Assembly: GCA_951394045.1 (NCBI GenBank) | Contig: OX595991.1 | Span: 2,356,001-2,420,000, forward strand | Direction of reading: 5' to 3' | Length of the DNA: 64,000 nt | Source of the DNA: Nitzschia sp. DOCU1 | Lineage: Eukaryota; Bacillariophyta; Bacillariophyceae; Bacillariales; Bacillariaceae | Shown: piece after piece, positions 21,648 through 30,328 of the stretch | Numbering within the stretch: position 1 is the first letter of the stretch | How the letters are laid out: each line of letters begins with the position of its first letter | Notes under the pieces: model-generated | Seen by the model: the letters and a program-made list of their open reading frames with translations, nothing else | What the model was told of the DNA's origin: nothing | Database searches by the model: none | Position numbers and translations under genes: made by a program

Positions 21648-22613
21648 TCATTTGCAAACTCTACAGCTGCATTTTGGAAGCAAAACATTTGCATCTGAGG
21701 AGTGGCTCTTTCTTCTTTTCCAGATATCTTCTATTTCTTCTTCTACAAGCATCGGATGTATATTGTCGTACTGTTCTTGTTGCTTGGAAAAAAATTCGCG
21801 TAGTTCCAGAGCGCTGTACTTGAGACTGAAGTGAGTGAGCAGAAAGAGTACTCGGGGATTCGCTTCGACGTAGGGCCTCAAATCGTCCCAATGCATATGC
21901 GTAGTTATTCGCGCCCTCTCGACGCTATCGCTGTCAATGAAGGAGCACTCCACCACAATGACACTCTGCTGATGTAGAATCTCCGGGTGGAAACGGAAGA
22001 CCTTGCTTGTTGTGTCTCCCAAGAAGCATATGAACGGCTCCTCATGGGACTCTGTCACCACTACCCCGCTTTTCCTTAATCGCCCGATTTCTTTTCCTGG
22101 AACGCCTTCGTACTCCTTTTTCAGCTTTTCTTGCATTTTGAAAATGCTGTAGCCCAAGCAAGGTACCCGGTGATCCATTTTTAATGTCCGCACGACAAAC
22201 GTCGTTCCACCTTGCCGAAACGATATTTCCTCCCCAGGTACAGATGGCCGAAAAACGTATTCCTCGGTATACTTTCCTCCATTCTGACTTTTTACTTCGG
22301 TCATGCAATCCGTCATTTCTTTGAACGAGTGGATGTGCGCCTTCACAAAAGGCTCAGCCTCAACTGGAAGATAGACGACCGGTGGATTTTGCTCGCTGTT
22401 GACATGCGTCAAATAGTGTGCATGATCACTGTGCGTGTGCGTGAGAAATAGAACCTTCGGTTTCCAGCCCTCTAACAGAGCCCCACAATCAAACAACCAC
22501 CTCAAGTCGGGGATTGCGAAACAAGTTGCATCGCCGGCTCGGCTTCGTCCGGTCAGTCTATGTTGCGTCTTTCCGCTCTCAAAGGCAACACTTGTACTCT
22601 TTGCGAGCATCAT
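21648..22613 (-). CDS. ribonuclease Z-like metallo-beta-lactamase protein
   Basis: Single-exon gene for 321 aa, the size of the short tRNase Z form. The zinc-binding signature HTHSDHAHYL (about residue 58) matches HxHxDH. Further motifs of the family are present: FICFLGDTTSKVF (GDT motif), TTHMHWDDL, and LTHFSLKY, the tRNase Z type HFSxRY motif. The family cleaves the 3' trailer from pre-tRNA. The substitution of Ser for Thr in the HTHSDH core and the weak start (few residues before the first strand) leave room for a different ribonuclease Z-like function. No targeting peptide is obvious, so a cytosolic or nuclear location is inferred. The C-terminus is Cys-rich (CSCRVCK). Confidence 0.82.
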   Translation of the reverse strand: MMLAKSTSVAFESGKTQHRLTGRSRAGDATCFAIPDLRWLFDCGALLEGWKPKVLFLTHTHSDHAHYLTHVNSEQNPPVVYLPVEAEPFVKAHIHSFKEMTDCMTEVKSQNGGKYTEEYVFRPSVPGEEISFRQGGTTFVVRTLKMDHRVPCLGYSIFKMQEKLKKEYEGVPGKEIGRLRKSGVVVTESHEEPFICFLGDTTSKVFRFHPEILHQQSVIVVECSFIDSDSVERARITTHMHWDDLRPYVEANPRVLFLLTHFSLKYSALELREFFSKQQEQYDNIHPMLVEEEIEDIWKRRKSHSSDANVLLPKCSCRVCK

Positions 22614-23166
22614 CGTTCTTGGCTTTCCTTTCTTTGATCATATGCGCAAGAGAAACAACGGTGCGGGAGCTTTTGTAGATGCAAGAGGGAGGAGGATACA
22701 TGTCGAGAAACCAACAATGGTTTTGTGGGTACCGTCCGCAGCGATGCACGACTGGGTTTGCTGCGTCGCGCCCGCCCGCCCACCGCCAATCCATGTTGTT
22801 TGGGTCGGCTAAGTCGTTTCAGTCTCTCAATTCGTCCGTGCACGTCTGACAACTACTACCGTACTTTTTGGAAAGAAGTATCTCCCATAAGTTGGTACCC
22901 CCCCTTCTAAGTAAGCATTCGACTGTGAGAAATAATGTATTTTCATATTCTAAATAACTGATTTAATCTGAGAAATGTGTGTAAGAATACCGAATTTCTT
23001 CGTTTGATTCTCCTCTTTTGGCGGGTACAATTCACCAAAAAGTACGGTAGGCGCCTCGCTCTGTTTGATGAGCAATGAAAGAGTATTGTATTGGTTCCGA
23101 ATGACGGCCGTCCTAGGCTGAACGGAGAGATACAGTTCTAGCCCTATAGTACCGATATCTAGACAA
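22614..23166. other. intergenic region upstream of the ribonuclease Z-like gene
   Basis: About 550 bp containing the promoter of the ribonuclease Z-like gene and the far 3' flank of the PPC-like gene. No gene is evident. Confidence 0.4.
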
Positions 23167-23246
23167 AGCGTCGGCGCAGAACTAAAAAACGAGATGGCTT
23201 CACACAACCGAATCTAACTTTTCTGCAAGGCCCGTTCGGTTACTAA

Positions 23247-25259
23247 TTAATTGCTGGCGTTGCGGACCACAACCAACTGGCCACCCATATCGAAGTCAAA
23301 GGATTCAACAGTGGATAGTAAGATATAGTATATCATTCCCTCGACGCTGCTTTCGATGGAGAAAAAAGTATGACATTCGGAAAACGCCCCGCCACCGACA
23401 CAGGACGGTACCATGGCAACGTTGAAGCATAACAAACTGCCACACACACCGCCAAAAAGGTGCACCCTGACGGGAGTGAGGTTCGTCCAACTTACGTCAA
23501 TGTCGACGCGACCTCCATCGCCGGTAACAGTATACCAAATGCCAATCGGGTAATCTTCGCCAGGATTTCCCACGTCGCAATACGTTGTTTCAGAGTCTTT
23601 CGAAGCGCCTGTGAACTCAAACCATTCAGTCGCATTGACTTCAATTGCTGTTTCACAAAAGTCGTTCTCCCGCCTGTCGGCATCACCTGACAACACAAGC
23701 TCAAAGTCACCAGTTGCACCGTCGGCCCCATGAACAAGAATATAGTAGGTTTCATTTTCCACCGAGGACCAGGCCACCGTGCTTTGCAGGCCACAGAAAT
23801 CACTGTTCCCGTTGACACACACAAGCCCGCCGCAACTTCCTCGAAAGACAGAAATCTGGGTATCAAAGTTCGTGTTCTCGTTACAGGTGCTGGCACTGAT
23901 GGCTCTTCCGGTTCCTTTGATAGTATACCACACACCAGGACCACTGGCTTGAGAGGCGCCTCCACAACCACCGGCAGTGTAAATTGCAGTTGAATCTGTA
24001 CTAGCAGCTGTTGTAGTGTAGGCGTAGACTAAGCCCGTGGGTGTCGCCACTACCGGGCCGAATGCGTATTGACATTGGGAATGGTCCACGATTTTGATCG
24101 AGTAGTCAAAAGCTGCATCTGATGTTTCACTTGTGGCATTAGTTGGTATAGTCTCCAAGATGATGTGATACTGCATCCCAGCCCTAGCCATCCAGGAAAC
24201 GGCATCTCCATCACACTCGTCAACATCTCCGCGTTCCGTGGTGTCGAATAGACAGCTTACTACCGCGTCGGTAGTACTCGACGTACGGTAGACTTGCAGG
24301 GAAGCACCACAAGAAACCACGGTCACTGGCCCCGATCGTTTCGCTCGATATGTATACCATAGTCCAAAACTGTCCGCCGAGTATTCGGGGCCACAATCTA
24401 TGAAGAATCTTAACTTTCCCTGGGCATTCGAGGAGTCCACCAAGTATGGATCGGCACCAAGCACGAGCGGATGTGCCTCTTCAAAACGTGAATTATTGAG
24501 ATTGGCGATTGAAATCGTTGGAGCTGAAGTTGGCTGCATCGAAGGTTCAGGAGACGGAGCACTCATTTCTGGGGTCTTAGTTCCTTCGTTGGAACGATTG
24601 TCCTGACCCGGGGCGCGAATTGCAAGCACAACCGCAACGACAACCCCAATGACTGCCAACAAAATGGCTAATGCGGCAGCAACGTAATAGTTACGGCGAG
24701 ATCCGTTTCGCCTTTTGTCCTCTATGGGGGCTGCTTCCACGAACACTGAACTTCGAAGAATTTCACTAACGATTTCCTCTCTCAGCTTGTCGCGATCGTG
24801 CTCCAACAGGACGCCATCTTCCACAAGAGTTGCTTCCAAGGCCACAGTAGCCGGCTGCACCTCCACGGCGTTGTCTTTGTCCTCTTCTTCGTTGGATTCT
24901 GGAGCTGGCAACTCCTCATCGACTTGTACATTCAGGCCCCTTTCTTCGTCGTAGGTGGCAGAAGAAAGCCGAAGTTGCTGGCTGACTTTGCTGCCGGTGA
25001 GGCTAGCTATGCTCGTGCGTGATGTCAAAGATGCATCCATATCGGCTACCCGTGGATCCAACGGTGGGGCCAGCCGCAATTTTCCGCTTTCACTGGATTT
25101 TCCACCAAATGAGATTTCACTTGCTCGATTTCTGCCCAGCATTGAAACTGCACCAGGAGGCGTGGGGTGCATGTCATCATCTGTTATGTACTCAGGGCCG
25201 CCAACGGTATCTTCCTCATTGTTTTTCTCTGTCGTACTAACCCGTTCTGATGGTGCCAT
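23247..25259 (-). CDS. single-pass membrane protein with PPC-like extracellular repeats
   Basis: Single exon, 670 aa from the ATG at 25259 (context ACCATGGC). The first ~185 residues are a Ser/Glu-rich cytoplasmic-type region, followed by one transmembrane helix (ALAILLAVIGVVVAVVLAI, about 193-215) and a Thr/Pro-rich stalk. Three related modules follow, each with a W-Y-T core: FGLWYTYRAKRSG, GVWYTIKGTGRAI and IGIWYTVTGDGGRVD. They carry paired Cys and end in strands like YYILVHG and YYILLST, resembling bacterial pre-peptidase C-terminal (PPC) beta-sandwich domains, a fold frequent in diatom surface proteins. Ligand and role are unknown. A broken copy of its last module lies 1.9 kb away at 21266-21640. 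Domain assignment is by pattern only. Confidence 0.8.
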   Translation of the reverse strand: MAPSERVSTTEKNNEEDTVGGPEYITDDDMHPTPPGAVSMLGRNRASEISFGGKSSESGKLRLAPPLDPRVADMDASLTSRTSIASLTGSKVSQQLRLSSATYDEERGLNVQVDEELPAPESNEEEDKDNAVEVQPATVALEATLVEDGVLLEHDRDKLREEIVSEILRSSVFVEAAPIEDKRRNGSRRNYYVAAALAILLAVIGVVVAVVLAIRAPGQDNRSNEGTKTPEMSAPSPEPSMQPTSAPTISIANLNNSRFEEAHPLVLGADPYLVDSSNAQGKLRFFIDCGPEYSADSFGLWYTYRAKRSGPVTVVSCGASLQVYRTSSTTDAVVSCLFDTTERGDVDECDGDAVSWMARAGMQYHIILETIPTNATSETSDAAFDYSIKIVDHSQCQYAFGPVVATPTGLVYAYTTTAASTDSTAIYTAGGCGGASQASGPGVWYTIKGTGRAISASTCNENTNFDTQISVFRGSCGGLVCVNGNSDFCGLQSTVAWSSVENETYYILVHGADGATGDFELVLSGDADRRENDFCETAIEVNATEWFEFTGASKDSETTYCDVGNPGEDYPIGIWYTVTGDGGRVDIDVSWTNLTPVRVHLFGGVCGSLLCFNVAMVPSCVGGGAFSECHTFFSIESSVEGMIYYILLSTVESFDFDMGGQLVVVRNASN

Positions 25260-25813
25260 GGTGGTTGGCTGGATATTGTATTGATTGCACGCAACATGAG
25301 AAAAGGCAATGACGGCGGAAGGCGAGTCGAAGAGTCGGAAGGTGGTGCGATACCGGTGATTTCCAACCATTGTTCTCGAGGAGTGCGGATACTCCGGGAG
25401 AAGGGGCTGCTATTGTTGCTACGTACGCCCGGCACGAGACATCTTCCTTTTAGTCGCACTCGAACTCCGGTTTTGATAGGTACATATTTACAATCCGTAC
25501 CTGGCATAGTACTGTACCTTGGTCACAACTATGACATACTAAAACGGGGTAGCAAAACGAACGAGAGCGGCGCCTGAGACTGCGGATGCGAGGCTTTGTT
25601 TTCTACATTGGGTCCTCCTTGCAATTGAGAGACTTGCGACAAAACACAAATGTAACGGGCAAATGCAACAAAATGGTTGCTTTAACTTGTTTTGGCTCAA
25701 CTAAAAAATGGCATTTTTTGTCAAACCCCACTTGATCCGAAAATCCATCTCTTGTATGAAATAATAACCCTCAAATAAATTCATCAAACCACTTTTCAGC
25801 TCACTGCCGCTAA
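25260..25813. other. intergenic region between the PPC-like gene and cyclophilin
   Basis: This stretch should contain the PPC-like gene promoter and the 3' UTR of cyclophilin. An open frame at 25281-25577 on the plus strand has no motif and overlaps the expected promoter, so it was not accepted. Confidence 0.4.
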
Positions 25814-26701
25814 TTAAGCGACTCGGACCGAAATCATCTTGATAGGGGTAACAGGGTTGTCATTGCGGGTGGGAACCTTGGAAATCTTTTCGACGAGATC
25901 GTATCCCTCAATCACCTGAAACCAATGAAAATGAGTTTACATACAACGATTTGGAGTTCAGCAAAGCACAATGTTCTTACCTTTCCAAAGACGGGGTGCG
26001 CCGAAGGGGTGCTGTTGTCGAACCAGTCCAAAAACGAGTTGTGGTTGACGTTGATGAAGAATTGGCTACCTCCAGATTCGGGACGTCCAGTGTTGGCCAT
26101 GGAAAGCGTTCCAGGAGCGTTGGTAATGCGTTGGTGATCTTTTCCAACTTCGTCAGGGATAGATCCTCCAGCATTTCGCCTGTAATTTTGTCCGTCGCAG
26201 CCCTTGAAAGGAGTGCCGGGCTCGGGACCGCCAGTTCCAGCGCGCTGGCTATTGGGGTCCTTGGCATACGGACAACCTGAAATGATAATAGAAACGTATG
26301 AATGAATGAAGGGGGTCATCAAGGTCGAAAAATCAAGTCCAACGGGAAGAATTCTTACCAAATTGATTCATGAAGTTGGGAATGACCCGATGGAAATGCT
26401 AAAAGCCAAAACGACGACCAATTAGCGCCGAACCGCGGGTGCGAAAATGCCGAATCTGGAACAAGACGCCATATACTTACAACACCATCATAGAATCCAC
26501 TGTTGGCAAGGTCAATGAAATTTCCACTGCGAAAGTTAAACGATATAACGTGCGTGTGAGAGACGTCCTAGAATATTACGACGGCCAAACGAGAAGGCCA
26601 GAAAATCTTTGGAACCCTGCGTACCAGGTGATCGGCATTTGAGTTGTGTACAACTCAGCCTTGAAAGTGCCCATAGATGTGGTAAAGGTGGCGATCGACA
26701 T
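25814..26701 (-). CDS. cyclophilin-type peptidyl-prolyl isomerase
   Basis: Five exons: 26701-26625, 26526-26481, 26398-26359, 26276-25981 and 25915-25814 (186 aa). All joins keep frame and use GT(A/G) donors with TAG or CAG acceptors. The protein is one cyclophilin domain, with [37 protein letters not shown] (the conserved F-H-R of the active site), GGSQFFINVNHN and HPVFGKVIEGYD. Cyclophilins catalyse cis-trans isomerisation of X-Pro bonds in protein folding. No signal or transit peptide is present, so a cytosolic or nuclear form is likely. The segment PYAKDPNSQRAGTGGPEPG before the substrate loop is a small insertion compared with the human CypA layout. At five exons this is the most intron-rich gene in the window. 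The call is secure. Confidence 0.93.
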
Positions 26702-27505
26702 GGTGAGGTTGGATGTTGATAAGGATGTCTGTATCAAACAATGGCTTTGACAGTGAAGTCTTTGTGGAAAAGGGCGACGAAGGCCGGAACGTCTCGGTCA
26801 ATGGTTGACGACGATCGATCGGATCTCTTGGGCATAATAGGCGATATCTTTTGAGAGCTCTCCATCCGACAGCTGCAAATCCAGCTTCGCCTCCCACTGT
26901 GCGTGGAAAGGCTTACAAACTCTACTGCGGAACGTCAGGCGGGTCGAATCTAAGTCTGGGACCTCGCCGGCCAACGAATCTCCCCAACGCCTCTAGTAGG
27001 CTCCAGCATCTTTTCTACACAAAATCTCTTTCTAGGGACCATGACCACTTTGATTCCTTCCTTCATTCGACGGAAGAATCTCAGGTATTTACATATGTTA
27101 TAGGACACTTTACTAGAGTACTTATTATTCATAAAAATTTGCGCATGCAAGCCCGTCTCTTTTGAGGTTCTTGTCGGCGAACTACATGACCTAAGTAGCT
27201 TACATGATAGTATGCAACATCGTAGAATAAATACATCTAAGTAACCATAAACTATTGGCGTCGGCCTGGTCTTCCCGGGTATTTTGGGGTCTCACGGCGG
27301 CGGCCGGTGTTGGTTTTGGATTTATCATCTTACAGCACCCCATCGTAGCATCACGTCTTTTCTACTAAGATCATGGAAAAGCATAACTCCTATTCCGAGT
27401 GTAAAACACCAAAGAACCCAAGTCGTGAACACTATACTTGATCTCGAGTCATCAAAGCAATCGGATCTCTCAATATCCTATCGAAAGGAAGCACTTAAAA
27501 CCACA
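26702..27505. promoter_or_regulatory. divergent spacer between cyclophilin and the coiled-coil gene
   Basis: An 800-bp spacer separates two divergent starts. An open frame extends upstream of 27506 to 27284 but its translation lacks coding character, so the later ATG was chosen. No specific element is recognised. Confidence 0.4.
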
Positions 27506-28282
27506 ATGGCTTCAGCGGAGCCCCTCAAAACAAATGATCTGGAAACAGGGAATTCATCGTCCCTTGAAGCCTTGGGTGTGCGATTGCCCCCAGAGCCCGT
27601 GCTGAAAGGTCCCTTGAAGCCAGTTCAAGAAACGACACCGAAAGAGAAAGCTGCTGCAGCAGTTGCTGCATTTGCTATAATTACGGCTATTGTTGCCATT
27701 GTGCTGGAAGGAAGTGCGGTGGTTATAGTTGCGGGAATCTTGTCTATCATTATGGGGCCCTACGCTTACTTTCAACAAACACGGCTAACCGATATTGCGA
27801 CGCTCAAGGAGACAGCGGCAGTGATTCAAGTAGAAGTTGAGAAACTTGAGCAGGCCAACAACGAATTATCCAAGAATGTTGACGAGCTTAGCAATACGAT
27901 CAATGATTTGCAAGATGTGGAGGAAGCCTTGGATGTCATTTCGAAAACGCAAGGTCAATCAGTGAAGGCACTGGAAAAGCAAGTGGCAGAGAACAAGGAA
28001 CTCCTCAACAAGATGAAGAAATCTACAAAAGGACGAGTGATTCAAAATTTGATCTCCATCATTTACCGAGGAGATGAGAACGCGGATGAAATGATTTCTG
28101 ACTCGGAAGCTACAAAGTTAGTCAACGAACTCAAAAAAATTGGAGGAGTGACAGTTCACGAAGATCGACTGCGACGGGCTATCACGGGCAAGCCGATTGA
28201 TGCCGTGATTGAAGTGGTGAAGAACCTGATGAGCGAAAACGTACCAGACGACCAAAAAATCTTTGAAGTAGCGGACGAGTAA
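27506..28282 (+). CDS. small membrane protein with coiled coil
   Basis: I do not recognise this 258-aa protein by name. From the ATG at 27506 (ACAATGGC) it has a Pro-rich N-terminus (about 1-48), two adjacent hydrophobic helices (AAAAVAAFAIITAIVAIVL, then VVIVAGILSIIMGPYAYF) forming a hairpin in the membrane, and then a long coiled coil (about 110-180; heptads in LEQANNELSKNVDELSNTIN). The C-terminal third is compact: its acidic motif DENADEMISDSEATKLVNEL resembles a helix-loop-helix Ca2+-site pattern but is not a canonical EF-hand. The layout suggests a membrane-shaping or tethering role, which is inference only. The reading frame extends upstream to 27284, but that segment looks non-coding. 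Confidence 0.72.
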   Translation: MASAEPLKTNDLETGNSSSLEALGVRLPPEPVLKGPLKPVQETTPKEKAAAAVAAFAIITAIVAIVLEGSAVVIVAGILSIIMGPYAYFQQTRLTDIATLKETAAVIQVEVEKLEQANNELSKNVDELSNTINDLQDVEEALDVISKTQGQSVKALEKQVAENKELLNKMKKSTKGRVIQNLISIIYRGDENADEMISDSEATKLVNELKKIGGVTVHEDRLRRAITGKPIDAVIEVVKNLMSENVPDDQKIFEVADE

Positions 28283-28498
28283 GGCACACGATTTTTGGTG
28301 TAGTCAAGCTGAACGCTACTCCTTGGAGTTGCCTCCATTAACATTTCGTGCTGTTGCCGCGATGTACTTCAAAAGTTGTTATATACTTTAGATCCTGTTG
28401 TAACACTTTTTCTACATGCCCGATGGATTGTCATTACATTGGAACTCATGTAGCTACAGGAGAAAGTTCAATGACCATTCAATGGCTTCTTCCCTTGA

Positions 28499-29734
28499 CT
28501 ACTTGGGCGAAACGAAGACCCTGCGGCGACGTGTATTATCTCTGGCGGCCTCGAGGACAACTCGTCGTTGCGCAAGTACATCTAGTCCAAGCAAGGCCGC
28601 TGGGCCATCATAAGGTTTCGTTCCATCTCCCAGAACGAAACTGAATGCAGGGAGGTCACCGACCGCCAAGCGGACAGGATCCCACGGCTTCCAATCCGAG
28701 GGTGGGGGAGCGAAACCAATAGGGCGTCCAGTCTGTGGGTCTTGCTCTACTTCTCCAGCAAATGTAAGGGTCTGCTTAACAGTAGGAAGTTTCATCATCT
28801 TTCCATCGATGCCCAACGCCATCACTGCCGGTGCCCTTTTGTAGGAACCATCAGTCTTCGGTGGAAGCCCGAGGACTTCAGCAGCCTTCCAATTCATGCA
28901 CGAAAATGTTGCTCCACAATCTAAAAAGGCAAGAATTGGCTGCTTGGCTCCTGGAACAGACAGTCGCAGTCCGATCAAACCCGTCTCGTTGATGACAACG
29001 GCGGGTATTTCATCGAGACCCTTCGTCTTGGCCGTGCCGGGTTTCCAGAATCGTATGCGATTGTTTGGAAAATCAAAATCCACATCAAATAATGACAAGA
29101 GTTCCATGCCCAACATTCCCTCCACGTTGTGTCTGCGGTCAACGTGTTCTTGAGCAAAGTCGGTGATGACGGCATGGAGCGTTGGGAGTTTCAGTTCGGA
29201 TTCATCGTGAGCAAATTTGCCGCAGCAAAGTGCAGCACCCTTCAATTCCACCAGGGAGTTCGATGTAGCACCCCCTGCTGCAAGTCCCTCTATCTTGGTC
29301 TTTCCCACGTCGATATTCAAGACTTTTTGAAGATGCGGCGTAATCATTTCCGAGGTCAATCCCGAGTCAATCATGAAATCGAAGGGGCCTTGACCGTTGA
29401 CTTTCAACTGAATGGCGACATATTCCCTTCCGAAACCTAGCATGGGTAGACGTAAACGAATCATGGGCAAATCAGCCAAAAGATCCTCGTCGGTCGCAGC
29501 TTCGGCCTCCAGTGCACGAGCACCCCATGCGGAAAGCAGAGATGCTGCACCAGCAGATAAAACATCCCGCCGAGGGGCGAGATGCATCTGGCTGAGCCCT
29601 TCATGGAGCTGAAGCTGTCTAGTAAGTGTCGCTGTCTTTGTTCGACCGACAATAAACGTTTCGGCTTGTCCAAACAAGTCCGAACAAAGAAGGAAAAGGA
29701 GGCAAAATGCCGTTCGTGACATTGTTTTCTTCAT
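28499..29734 (-). CDS. retropepsin-like aspartyl protease-type protein, thylakoid-lumen targeted
   Basis: Single exon, 411 aa from the ATG at 29734 (a second in-frame ATG lies at 29722). Residues 5-25 are a signal peptide (AFCLLFLLCSDLFGQA/ETF), followed by a transit-like stretch. A second sorting signal follows, RRDVLSAGAASLLSAWGARA (RR at 55-56), with a twin arginine, hydrophobic core and AxA end: the pattern of Tat-dependent thylakoid-lumen import. Two retropepsin-like halves follow. The first catalytic-type motif is FMIDSGLTSEM (D123-S-G), the second AFLDCGATFSC (D272-C-G), each followed downstream by a hydrophobic-hydrophobic-Gly motif (MLGMELL; LLGLDVL). Both depart from canonical DTG, so activity is uncertain. 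I infer a lumenal protease or a protease-derived binding protein. Confidence 0.8.
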   Translation of the reverse strand: MKKTMSRTAFCLLFLLCSDLFGQAETFIVGRTKTATLTRQLQLHEGLSQMHLAPRRDVLSAGAASLLSAWGARALEAEAATDEDLLADLPMIRLRLPMLGFGREYVAIQLKVNGQGPFDFMIDSGLTSEMITPHLQKVLNIDVGKTKIEGLAAGGATSNSLVELKGAALCCGKFAHDESELKLPTLHAVITDFAQEHVDRRHNVEGMLGMELLSLFDVDFDFPNNRIRFWKPGTAKTKGLDEIPAVVINETGLIGLRLSVPGAKQPILAFLDCGATFSCMNWKAAEVLGLPPKTDGSYKRAPAVMALGIDGKMMKLPTVKQTLTFAGEVEQDPQTGRPIGFAPPPSDWKPWDPVRLAVGDLPAFSFVLGDGTKPYDGPAALLGLDVLAQRRVVLEAARDNTRRRRVFVSPK

Positions 29735-30328
29735 TCTTGCGATTTTTCTCAATAGTGTTCAATGCGATGCTAGCAGTACAATATTCTTTCGTGGTGTCAA
29801 TTTATGAGTCTTCATCTCTACGAATGTCCGGGTGCAATGGGATTGAGAACTGCGTTTTGATGGATCTGTCGACTGGGACGACGGCGACTTCGCTTTCCAA
29901 CTTTGTTCTTTCGACACCCATCACATCATGGTCGTGTCATCCAATGAAATGGTTTCGGAGAATAATCGAAGTCGCATTTTTTGACGCACGACGCACGGGC
30001 GACATTGGAGGCAGGTCAAGGCTCGGCTGGCGCGAGCAGGCAGAGCTCGCGTTCTATGTATTTATTCGAAAAGGCAAAAGGTCTCGCGCCGCGCCAAATT
30101 GAAATTCCGAAAGTGACAATTCAGCAACGAATCGAACGCATTCCTTTCTGGTACGCGAGGTTGATTGGGCAAGCTGAGAGTAAAGATACTACTGCTTTTC
30201 GGAATGCAATCCTCCCCAAAGACCTTCCTCAACAACAATCTCAATGAACCGGGAGGAGCAACGTACGTTGCAATAACCTCCATCCACCCTTCTTTAATCT
30301 GCACCATCACAATACCAAAGACTTTACT
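29735..30328. promoter_or_regulatory. divergent promoter between two plastid-type genes
   Basis: A 594-bp spacer between the retropepsin-like gene (minus) and the repeat-protein gene (plus), both with plastid presequences, so a shared light or plastid-state response is possible but unproved. An open frame at 29707-30102 here has no coding features. Confidence 0.4.
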
